A stretch of 64,000 nt of DNA, taken from the NCBI GenBank assembly GCA_016787525.1, contig JAEUUP010000096.1, forward strand, positions 25,608 through 89,607, in the 5' to 3' direction. Below the pieces are notes generated by a model. It was given only the letters and a program-made list of their open reading frames with translations, had not been told where the DNA came from and searched no databases. Position numbers and translations under genes: made by a program. This document shows positions 44,505 through 52,127 of the stretch, piece after piece (position 1 is the stretch's first letter; each line of letters opens with the position of its first letter). This stretch comes from Saprospiraceae bacterium. Its GTDB lineage: Bacteria; Bacteroidota; Bacteroidia; Chitinophagales; Saprospiraceae.

Positions 44505-45342
44505 TAGCTTAAATGTATCTACGTTAGGGTGAGGTGTGCTAATTTATTTTAGTACGCTAATATTATTAATTTCAAGAAGAATTTTCAATTTAGGAATTGG
44601 TTTACTAATATTAGCTTTATGTTCCTCCTATTATATTCTAAATAAATAAATTGTTTAAAAAGCTTCTTTCATTCGCAAATAAACGATAATTTTGCCAAAC
44701 AAACACCCCCTCAGTAAAAAAAGTGCAAAACTTTTTGTTAAGGTAAGGTAAACAAGTATTTTCTCGCCGTTCTAAAAAAGCAAACAAGACAAGATGAACA
44801 ATGTAATCACTTCTACCATCAACTATCTCTCATCTAACGCCCCATTTCCTCTCACCACAACAACCTTTCACCAATCATCAACCACTTATACAGTCACCGA
44901 CAGTGCCATATAGGCATGTATTTTTTGTATAGATGGCAACCAATAGTTGCTTAGATGGTTATATTTTTTGTTTAGATGGCTATATTTTTTGCTTAGGTGG
45001 CAACCAATAATTGCTTAGGTGCCTATATTTTTTGTTTACTTGGTTATATTTTTTGCTTACTTGGTTATATTTTTTGCTTACTTGGCTATATTTTTTACTT
45101 ACTTGGTTATATTTTTTGCTTACTTGGTTATATTTTTTGCTTACTTGGTTATATTTTTTGCTTACTTGGCAACCTACAATGGCATAGGTGCTTATATTTT
45201 TTGCATAGATTGAAGTTCTAAAAGCTAAGAACGGGTCAAAATAGGCTAAAAAACGGCTTTTTTACCCATAAATAGGCAAAAGAAAGGCTCAAGGAGCAAA
45301 GGGATGCTTTGTTCCTTGAGCCTGAACGGTTTGGGCGGTGAT
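44505..45342. repeat. 21-bp minisatellite region
   Basis: Between the HNH gene and the acylase gene. After one motif copy (44706-44715) and a 39-codon ORF (ATG at 44794, probably chance) comes a tandem repeat of TATATTTTTTGCTTACTTGG plus T: seven exact-length units at 45024, 45045, 45066, 45087, 45108, 45129 and 45150, with degenerate units from about 44915 and one to about 45215 that include TGGCAACCAATARTTGCTTAG. T-tracts spaced by 21 bp are two helical turns apart, so the DNA should be curved. Because 21 is divisible by 3 the repeat stays open in several frames, but I do not regard it as coding. Confidence 0.8.
45285..45323 (-). terminator. Terminator of the acylase gene
   Basis: A 17-bp stem (45285-45301 with 45307-45323, one mismatch) and a GGATG loop, 20 bases after the stop codon, followed on the minus strand by TTTCTTTTG. 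Confidence 0.85.
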
Positions 45343-47523
45343 TTACTCACTCGGATGGTAGGTGCGCTCGGCGTGTTTCATCACATCTTCTTTGTAGAAC
45401 AGTACATCTTTGAATTGTCCTTTGGTGTAGCGCACGAGTTGGTCTGTGAAATGGGGTGATGTCGGGTCGCCACTGCCGCCGCCTGCTAAAAGGGATTTGG
45501 CTTTGATTTTGGGACCGAATTCGACGGCGCACACGAAGCTGTTGCCGCCTGTGCCATACCTTTTTGCGCTGTTTTTGTAGTAATTGGAGCGATACGCGGG
45601 CAAACAGCCCCACAATGAGGAAGCGTAGGCGACGGGATGGCTCGGTTTGGCATCGTCAAAGGGGTGTTCGATGGCATTTGAGATGCGTTGAAAGCGATTG
45701 AGGTCGCCCCATGCGACTTGCCATGTGCCGAATTTGGCTTTTAGCTCGGCGATACCCCTCAGTAGTGGCGGAAAAAGGTCGTCGGGTGTGGCTTTGGTGG
45801 CGAATTGTTTTGTGCCTTCCACTTGGTCTATGTCGTCTTCGCTGATGTATATTTTTTGGATGGTCGGATTGAGTCTTTGCGCCCATTCTATTGCCAAAGT
45901 GGTGGCGACGGAGTTCTCTGCGGCGTAATAATTCCAGTTTTTCAGCACTGCAATAGGCTCTACGAGTTCTTTGTAGCGGGGGTCTTCGGGCTTGATGTGG
46001 GTCTCGAAGGATTTTACGAGGGTCGGAATCAGTACCTCGAAGGCGGCTAAGTAGGTATCGTAGCCTGCGGCAATGAGTTTGTCGAGTGTAAAGGCGTTTT
46101 CACGACTCAAAACGCGCACGGCGTTCACACCTCTGAAATTTTCGCCGTCGGGGGCCATGTAGGGGGCGTAATTTTCCTTTTTCGGACTTTGGTCGCCTGC
46201 GCATGTGTAGGGTGTTGAGTTGCAATTTTGCACCCATCCGTTGGGCGGATTGTATGAGTGGACGGTTTGTTCGACGGGATGCAAACCGCGCCAATCGTAG
46301 GCAGGATTTGAGCCATCAACGACTTTGCCCCAATTGGTTTTGGGGTCACGCACAGGGACGTAGTTGCCGTGCCAATAGGCGATATTGCCTTTGTTGTCGG
46401 CAAAAACGGTGTTGTTGGAGGTGTTGGCGCACAAATCCATGGCTTTTTTGTAATCTTCAAAACCTTTGGCTTTTGTACGGATAAAACTTTGCACCAAACT
46501 TTTCATGGCTCGGTTGTAATGCGCCAGACTTATCCATTTGCCATCTCTTTTTGCCATCACAGGGCCGTGATGTGTGAAGTATGTGGTAAATGACTTTGTT
46601 TTCAGACCGCCTTTGTCGAGATAGCGCAGGGTTTTGGTTTTGACTGTGACGGTTTTGAGCTTGTCGCCGTGCTTGTAGTAGAGTTTTCCCTTTTTTTTCA
46701 CGATGGTTTCGGCGTAAATATCGGATACATCAACGGCTGATGAGGTGTGCATCCAGCCACATTGTTCGTTGAATCCTTGATAGATGAAAAATTGACCCCA
46801 TGTCACAGCCCCATAGACATTGAGTCCCTCTTCGCTCTGGACTTGCACTTCGGGACGGAAATAAAAGGTGGTGTGCGGATTGATGTAGAACAAACTATGA
46901 CCCGTTGCGGACTTCGACGGGGCGACTGCGAAGCCATTTGACCCCGATTGCATGTCGTGGTCGAATTTTTTTGTTGCGGACAGACTGTTGTCGCCTGTGT
47001 AAAATGCCTTTAACTCTGCCACCGACAAGTCCGCAGTGCTGATTGCGCCAATGCTCCCGTCCGTCCAGAGCAACGGAAACCACGGCTCGAAACGCTTCAA
47101 GAGGACGGGTTTTACTGAGGGGTGTGTTTGCAAATAAAAGTTGATGCCATCGGCGTGTGCATCGAGGAGTTTTTTGAGCCACGGCTCGGCTTTTTTGTAG
47201 TCCGCCTTGGCATCGGCTGTGTCAATGAGCATCTGTATCTGCAAATCGTCGAACAACATCGCCTCTCCTTTCACTTCGGCGAGCCTACCGAGCTTTTCGA
47301 GGTAGTTCATCTCGATGCGTGGAAAGTCATCTTCGCATTGTGCATACATTAAGCCGAACACTGCATCGGCATCTGACTGACCATAGATGTGTGGAATGCC
47401 CCAATTGTCTCTGACTATGGTGACACGTTGGGCTTGTGCTTTGTAGCGGTTGATTTCGGCAGGCGAAAAGTTTTGTGCCACAGCAAAAAGTGGCATGAGT
47501 AGGCAGAAAAGGATTTTTTTCAT
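45343..47523 (-). CDS. Penicillin-acylase-type hydrolase, exported (S45 family)
   Basis: A 726-residue N-terminal nucleophile hydrolase precursor. A signal peptide (MKKILFCLLMPLFAVAQ) is followed by the alpha part (VTIVRDNWGIPHIYGQSDAD, GLMYAQCEDDFPRIEMNYLE). The autocatalytic cleavage site lies at SGSNGFAVAP, making Ser195 the nucleophile of the beta part. INPHTTFYF and ENSVATTLAIEWAQ also match the family. Substrates may be acylated homoserine lactones, cyclic lipopeptides or other amides; none can be named. I chose the ATG at 47523 for the signal peptide. Base composition is visibly more GC-rich than its neighbours, so it may have a separate history, though it carries two motif copies (45755 LLRG, 47114 HPSV). 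Confidence 0.9.
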   Translation of the reverse strand: MKKILFCLLMPLFAVAQNFSPAEINRYKAQAQRVTIVRDNWGIPHIYGQSDADAVFGLMYAQCEDDFPRIEMNYLEKLGRLAEVKGEAMLFDDLQIQMLIDTADAKADYKKAEPWLKKLLDAHADGINFYLQTHPSVKPVLLKRFEPWFPLLWTDGSIGAISTADLSVAELKAFYTGDNSLSATKKFDHDMQSGSNGFAVAPSKSATGHSLFYINPHTTFYFRPEVQVQSEEGLNVYGAVTWGQFFIYQGFNEQCGWMHTSSAVDVSDIYAETIVKKKGKLYYKHGDKLKTVTVKTKTLRYLDKGGLKTKSFTTYFTHHGPVMAKRDGKWISLAHYNRAMKSLVQSFIRTKAKGFEDYKKAMDLCANTSNNTVFADNKGNIAYWHGNYVPVRDPKTNWGKVVDGSNPAYDWRGLHPVEQTVHSYNPPNGWVQNCNSTPYTCAGDQSPKKENYAPYMAPDGENFRGVNAVRVLSRENAFTLDKLIAAGYDTYLAAFEVLIPTLVKSFETHIKPEDPRYKELVEPIAVLKNWNYYAAENSVATTLAIEWAQRLNPTIQKIYISEDDIDQVEGTKQFATKATPDDLFPPLLRGIAELKAKFGTWQVAWGDLNRFQRISNAIEHPFDDAKPSHPVAYASSLWGCLPAYRSNYYKNSAKRYGTGGNSFVCAVEFGPKIKAKSLLAGGGSGDPTSPHFTDQLVRYTKGQFKDVLFYKEDVMKHAERTYHPSE

Positions 47524-47629
47524 ACGAGTTTGGTTTGATAAGTAGTCATTGATGTGTGCGTATCGCGACAAATGACTACAAAGAAAGCGTTTTTGGGCAA
47601 AAATCCTTCTGAGCTGTAGGCAAAAAAAA

Positions 47630-47661
47630 TCAGTATTTGGCGCATAAGCCAAATACTGATG
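47630..47661 (-). terminator. Terminator of the OmpA/DUF937 gene
   Basis: A perfect 13-bp stem (ATCAGTATTTGGC at 47630-47642 with its complement at 47649-47661) and a 6-base loop, followed on the minus strand by eight T. A textbook intrinsic terminator. Confidence 0.9.
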
Positions 47662-47691
47662 AATGAAAACCATACAAAAAAGCTCTAAAGT

Positions 47692-48933
47692 CTATTTTTC
47701 ACGAACGCTGATAGAGATGCGGCGGTTTTGGGCGCGTCCTTCTTCTGTGTCGTTGCTTGCGATGGGGTGTTTGTCGCCATAACCTTCAGCAGACATACGA
47801 CCCGCAGAGACACCTTTCTTCACTAATTCGAGCATGACGTTTTTCGCTCTGTCTGCTGAAAGTTTCAGATTCGCATCGGCTTTGCCCACATTGTCGGTAT
47901 AACCACCAATTTTGATTTTCACTTTTGGAAAAGCCTTCATAATAGCAACCACGTTGTTCAATTGGGCTTCTGACTCAGGTTTTAGGGTCGCTTTACCCGT
48001 TTCAAAAGTCAAACGGTCGAAATCGAACCACAAAGTTTTGCTGATAGAATCTTTGCTTTGCAAATAAGTGACGATTTTATCTTCCAAAGAACCTTTAGGC
48101 ACGTCCAAAACAGTTCCACCGGGCAAAGAAACCTTTAAGGCTTCCACAACTTTGTTTGCTGCATCGGCAACGGCGTTTGTTGCAGTCGTTGCGGCGTTTG
48201 TTGCAGTCGTTGCGGCGTTTGTTGCAACTTGTGCGGCGTTTTCTACAACCTTTGGTGCAGATACTTCGGTTTTCCCGCAAGATTTCCAACCATAAAGTAA
48301 GCCAGCCAATAAAGCTGCGCCGATAATCCACGGCAAGAATTTACCAAATCCGCTGTCAGAGTCGCTGTTTGAGGTCGAAACTGTCGAACCTGAGTTGCCT
48401 GTCCCGCCAAAACCTAAGACACTGCCGATGCCCGCAGGCAAAGCGGCTTTTACAAAATCGGATTGGCTACCCAAAAGACTCATCAAACCCGAAGTTGTAG
48501 AACCTGCTGATTGTTTGCCAATCAGGCCCATCAAAAGCGGTGCGGCGAGTTTCATCAATGAAGACGTTGACCCACTTTTCAAACCGCTGAGATTGCTGAT
48601 AAGGCTGACGATGCCGCCGAATTTGTCGCCCAAAAGCATATTAATAATGCCACTGCCCGAACTGAGTAAATCTGTTGTCGCTTCGCCACCGCCTAACAAG
48701 CCACCAATGTTGTTGAGAATGCGGCCATCATGACCACCTGTTTTGATAAGATTCAATAAAGCATTGGCCCCCTCAGTATTTGAGCCTTTTTGAATCACAG
48801 AACCCAAAAGCGTTGGCAAAATGGCGTTGATACCGTTTTCAGTTGCGGTTTTGTTTTCGCCTAAAAGATTGCTGATAACGCTCATTGTGTCGCCCGTGGC
48901 GAGTTGGTTTTTAAGAAGATCTAAAAGATTCAT
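47692..48933 (-). CDS. DUF937-OmpA fusion membrane protein
   Basis: A 413-residue protein. The N-terminal 185 residues are a DUF937 region (MNLLDLLKNQLATGDTMSVI, ILPTLLGSVIQKGS, LMKLAAPLLMGLIGKQ), a helical repeat also seen in YidB-like proteins. A membrane segment (about 205-222) follows, then a short repeated linker AATTATNAATTATN built of 21-bp repeats, and a C-terminal OmpA domain that binds peptidoglycan: LWFDFDRLTFETGKATL, IGGYTDNVGKADANLKLSADR and GYGDKHPIASND. It likely links a cytoplasmic or periplasmic assembly to the wall. The motif copy at 48768 encodes NTEG. Confidence 0.85.
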   Translation of the reverse strand: MNLLDLLKNQLATGDTMSVISNLLGENKTATENGINAILPTLLGSVIQKGSNTEGANALLNLIKTGGHDGRILNNIGGLLGGGEATTDLLSSGSGIINMLLGDKFGGIVSLISNLSGLKSGSTSSLMKLAAPLLMGLIGKQSAGSTTSGLMSLLGSQSDFVKAALPAGIGSVLGFGGTGNSGSTVSTSNSDSDSGFGKFLPWIIGAALLAGLLYGWKSCGKTEVSAPKVVENAAQVATNAATTATNAATTATNAVADAANKVVEALKVSLPGGTVLDVPKGSLEDKIVTYLQSKDSISKTLWFDFDRLTFETGKATLKPESEAQLNNVVAIMKAFPKVKIKIGGYTDNVGKADANLKLSADRAKNVMLELVKKGVSAGRMSAEGYGDKHPIASNDTEEGRAQNRRISISVREK

Positions 48934-49151
48934 AGTTGAATTGTTTTGTTAAAGATGAAGAAAATAGAATGTTTAGCTCATAAAAGTATGAAAAAGTCTT
49001 GTACCCGTGTGTATGTTACGTTTGTTCGTTCCTACCATTTTAAATGCCCAATATAGACGAAAGTGGTTTAGCAAGTCACAATTTTGAAAAAATAAATACA
49101 GCATTGGTTTTATTTCGGCAGTTTTCGCTTAAACTTGCCTCAAAAAAAGAG

Positions 49152-50006
49152 ATGCGACTCACCCTTATTCACGCAGGATATTTGAAATTGGACGGCGGTG
49201 CTATGTTTGGCATCATTCCTAAACGCATGTGGGAAAAACTGAATCCCCCCGATGACAAGAATCTCTGCACATGGTCCATGCGTTGTCTGCTGATTGAAAC
49301 GGCTGACCGCAAAATTTTGGTGGATACAGGCATGGGTGAGAAGCAAGATGCCCGTTTCCGAGCGCATTTCGAGCCGCATGGACAATTGAGCATCGTCGAA
49401 AGTTTGGCACAACACAATATTGAAGCCGAAGACATCACCGATGTTTTTCTGACCCATTTGCATTTCGACCATTGTGGCGGTGCTATCCGTTCGACCCCCT
49501 CAGTAGCATCGTCTCCAACGCTCCAACCGACCTTTCCCAATGCCAAATATTGGAGTAATGCCCAACATTGGGCGTGGGCTATGTCGCCCAATCCACGAGA
49601 ACAGGCTTCTTTTTTTAAAGAAAACTTTGTGCCACTGCAAGATTGGGGTTTGTTACACTTTATCAACGATGGTGAAGAGCTGACTGCTGGTGTAAAAGTG
49701 CATATGCAGTATGGGCATACCGAAGCTATGATGGCTTTGGAGATTAAAGCAGGCGACAAAACTTTTTTCTACTGTGCCGACACGATTCCTTCGGCTTGGC
49801 ACATTCATTTACCCTTTGTCATGGCTTACGATGTACGCCCTTTGGACACCTTGAAAGAGAAAAATGCCATTTTAGAACGCGCTGTTACTGAGGGGTGGTA
49901 TTTGATTTTTGAACACGACCCCATCGTGGAATGCGCCCGCATCAAAAAGACGGACACAGGCAGATTTGTGGTTGACACCACTTATGAATTGAAAAACTTA
50001 TCCTAA
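49152..50006 (+). CDS. MBL-fold metallohydrolase
   Basis: A 284-residue metallo-beta-lactamase fold protein. Metal ligands are visible in FLTHLHFDHCGG (HxHxDH), QYGHTEAM and YCADTIPS, with a last His in IFEHDP. LIHAGYLKLDGGAMFGIIPK near the start is usual for the cytoplasmic lactonase-like branch. The substrate cannot be told. I chose the ATG at 49152 (MRLTLIHAGYLKL); upstream in-frame sequence looks non-coding. Motif copies at 49495 (TPSV) and 49887 (VTEG). Confidence 0.85.
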   Translation: MRLTLIHAGYLKLDGGAMFGIIPKRMWEKLNPPDDKNLCTWSMRCLLIETADRKILVDTGMGEKQDARFRAHFEPHGQLSIVESLAQHNIEAEDITDVFLTHLHFDHCGGAIRSTPSVASSPTLQPTFPNAKYWSNAQHWAWAMSPNPREQASFFKENFVPLQDWGLLHFINDGEELTAGVKVHMQYGHTEAMMALEIKAGDKTFFYCADTIPSAWHIHLPFVMAYDVRPLDTLKEKNAILERAVTEGWYLIFEHDPIVECARIKKTDTGRFVVDTTYELKNLS

Positions 50007-50232
50007 TAAAATTAGGGTTTCTAAAATAAACTAATCCTATATACGACACTTTATCCCGAGACATTAAAAATAATTGAAACAATATTCTGCATTTTAAACA
50101 AAATCAAATAAATCTATTGTAACTTAAAGAGATAAAATTAGGAAAACCAAAACCTAATCGAAAACAAAAAACCTGCCTTACATTCGCACTGCAAATGTTT
50201 TGAAACGATAACCAATTCAATTATCAACAATT

Positions 50233-51486
50233 ATGGAAGATTTAGCTGCGCTCTCGAAAGCGCACACCGAGCTCGTTCATTCAATAGACACAGTTTGGGT
50301 AGCTATTTGTGCTGCCCTCATTTTTCAGATGGAAGGAGGCTTCGCCCTACTCGAAGCAGGCTTCGTTCGTTCCAAAAACTCCGTTAGTATCATCGCAAAA
50401 GTTATGATTGACATCATGTTTGGTGGCATCGCTTTCTATGCGGTCGGTTTCGGCATCGCTTATGGCGAATCCAACGGCTGGGGTGCGTTTGGTGTGGGCA
50501 TTCCGAGCCAAGATTTGGGCTTAGGTTTGACCATTTCAAACACCTTGTTCTGGTTTATTCAGATGGGTTTTGCCGTTGCAGCCATTTCCATCGTGTCAGG
50601 AGCGATGGCAGAGCGTATGAAAATTTGGGCTTATGCGATATACGTTACCATTTTCGTTGCCGTACTCTATCCTTTTGCCGCCAATTGGGTTTGGAACCCC
50701 AAAGGCTGGCTTTGCACGATGGGTTTCAACGATTTTGCAGGCTCTTCGGCGGTTCATGCGATGGGTGGCTTCGCTGCTTTGGCAGGTGCAATGATTTTAG
50801 GCCCACGTATTGGCAAGTACAACGCCGATGGGTCTATCAATCCCATTCCTGGTCACAACTTAACCTTGTCTGCGGTAGGTGCTTTTATCTTGTGGTTTGG
50901 TTGGTTTGGCTTCAACCCTGGCTCAACCCTCGCTGCGGTCGGCAAGTGGGAACTGATTGGTTCAGTAGCAACCAATACGTTTTTAGCTTCGGCGGCTGGC
51001 GGTATCTCCACGATGATTTACACACAGTTCTGGTACAAAAAGGTGGACATTACGATGGTTATCAATGGTGTTTTGGCGGGCTTGGTCGCCATCACAGCAG
51101 GTTGCAACGTGGTCAGTCCCAATTCGGCTATCCTCATCGGTTTGGTCGCAGGTGTATTGGTGGATGTGGCTGTCGTGACGATTGACAAGATGAAAATAGA
51201 CGACCCTGTGGGAGCAATTGCGGTACATGGTGTCAACGGTTTGTTTGGTACGATTGCCGTCGGACTGTTTTCGACCAAAGGTGGTTTGTTTACCACAGGC
51301 AATGCGACTCTTTTGGGTGTCCAAACAATGGGCGTTTTAGCCATAGGTCTATTCTCGTTTCTGACCAGCTTCGGTGTTTTGACTTTGATGAACAAATTCA
51401 TGGGCATACGCGTCACTCGCATCGAAGAATCGGCTGGTATTGACACCGTTGAGTACGGTATAGAAGCCTACTCGACCTTTGAATAG
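50233..51486 (+). CDS. amt: Ammonium transporter Amt
   Basis: A 417-residue protein with about eleven membrane segments, the usual Amt trimer subunit. Landmarks are ALIFQMEGGFALLEAGFVRS, DIMFGGIAFYAVGFGIAYG, FAGSSAVHAMGGFAALAGA with the first pore His, LWFGWFGFNPGS, GVLAGLVAITAGCNVVSP and DPVGAIAVHGVNGLFGTIAV with the second pore His. It imports ammonium and is followed by a PII gene, the standard pair in which PII blocks the channel. No motif copy falls between 49895 and 52688, which covers this whole unit. Confidence 0.95.
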   Translation: MEDLAALSKAHTELVHSIDTVWVAICAALIFQMEGGFALLEAGFVRSKNSVSIIAKVMIDIMFGGIAFYAVGFGIAYGESNGWGAFGVGIPSQDLGLGLTISNTLFWFIQMGFAVAAISIVSGAMAERMKIWAYAIYVTIFVAVLYPFAANWVWNPKGWLCTMGFNDFAGSSAVHAMGGFAALAGAMILGPRIGKYNADGSINPIPGHNLTLSAVGAFILWFGWFGFNPGSTLAAVGKWELIGSVATNTFLASAAGGISTMIYTQFWYKKVDITMVINGVLAGLVAITAGCNVVSPNSAILIGLVAGVLVDVAVVTIDKMKIDDPVGAIAVHGVNGLFGTIAVGLFSTKGGLFTTGNATLLGVQTMGVLAIGLFSFLTSFGVLTLMNKFMGIRVTRIEESAGIDTVEYGIEAYSTFE

Positions 51487-51557
51487 GCATAAGCTCTCCA
51501 TATACTTTTATGGCATTTTGACACTATTGTAGTTCTTAACTATTCTGATAAAAAAAA

Positions 51558-51565
51558 TAACTTTG
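51558..51565 (+). promoter_or_regulatory. Candidate -7 box for glnB
   Basis: TAACTTTG matches TAnnTTTG and lies 65 bases upstream of the glnB start at 51631, downstream of amt. If used, glnB can be made independently of amt. No clear -33 element is present. Confidence 0.35.
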
Positions 51566-51630
51566 TCAAAAATAAGTCATTCAAAATGTCTCATCAAAGC
51601 CATTTTGCAAAGATTCAAAATATAAAAATA

Positions 51631-51972
51631 ATGAAAAAAGTAGAAGCCATCGTAAGACCATCGAAACTAAAAGCCATTCAAGCAGGCTTGTTGGCAGCTG
51701 ATATTCCCTGTTTGACAGTCATGCCTGTCAAAGGGGCTGGCTTACAAAAAGGATATGCTGAAATCTATCGTGGTACGGAACGTCCTTTGATACTTCAATC
51801 TCGCGTGATGATTATTTGTGTCATCAGCGATGAAAATTTGGAAAAATGCCTCGATGTCATCATGGATAACGCCTCAGAAGGGAATGTCGGCGACGGCAAG
51901 ATTTTCGTCTATGATGTTTTAGATGCAATTCGTCTGCGCAATGGGCAACGCGGTTTAGATGCAATTCGATAG
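51631..51972 (+). CDS. glnB: Nitrogen regulatory protein PII
   Basis: A 113-residue PII protein that senses 2-oxoglutarate and ATP/ADP and controls the ammonium channel encoded just upstream. MKKVEAIVRPSKLKAIQAGL opens the protein; GAGLQKGYAEIYRGTE leads into the T-loop, and VGDGKIFVYDVLDAIRLRNG is the second family signature. At residue 51, where enteric GlnB has the uridylylated Tyr, this protein has Arg (RGTERPL), so control by uridylylation is not possible. I chose the ATG at 51631 because the family starts MKKV/IEAI; an upstream ATG at 51586 is less likely. The gene ends at a long hairpin. Confidence 0.92.
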   Translation: MKKVEAIVRPSKLKAIQAGLLAADIPCLTVMPVKGAGLQKGYAEIYRGTERPLILQSRVMIICVISDENLEKCLDVIMDNASEGNVGDGKIFVYDVLDAIRLRNGQRGLDAIR

Positions 51973-52006
51973 TATTTTCAGGCTATTGCATGGATTTTTA
52001 TATCCG

Positions 52007-52079
52007 TTAAATATATTGTCGCTCATACAATCGTTTGATTTATTTAATTTCCCGATTGTGTAAGCGGCAATATATTTAA
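52007..52079 (+). terminator. Terminator of the amt-glnB unit
   Basis: 27-base arms (52007-52033 with 52053-52079) pair with only three non-Watson-Crick positions around a 19-base T-rich loop. It lies 35 bases after the glnB stop codon. Confidence 0.7.
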
Positions 52080-52127
52080 ACAGGACAAAACTGATTTATT
52101 GACTTGCCCAAAAGTGTTGCCTCCGAT

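Noticed and set aside
44997..45221. A protein of repeated LGYIFCL units
   Set aside because: The frame is open only because the 21-bp minisatellite has a length divisible by three; other frames are open as well, and no start signal or family supports it.
45347..46484. Several overlapping reading frames on both strands within the acylase gene
   Set aside because: They are shadows caused by the higher GC content of the gene; the acylase frame has all the family landmarks.
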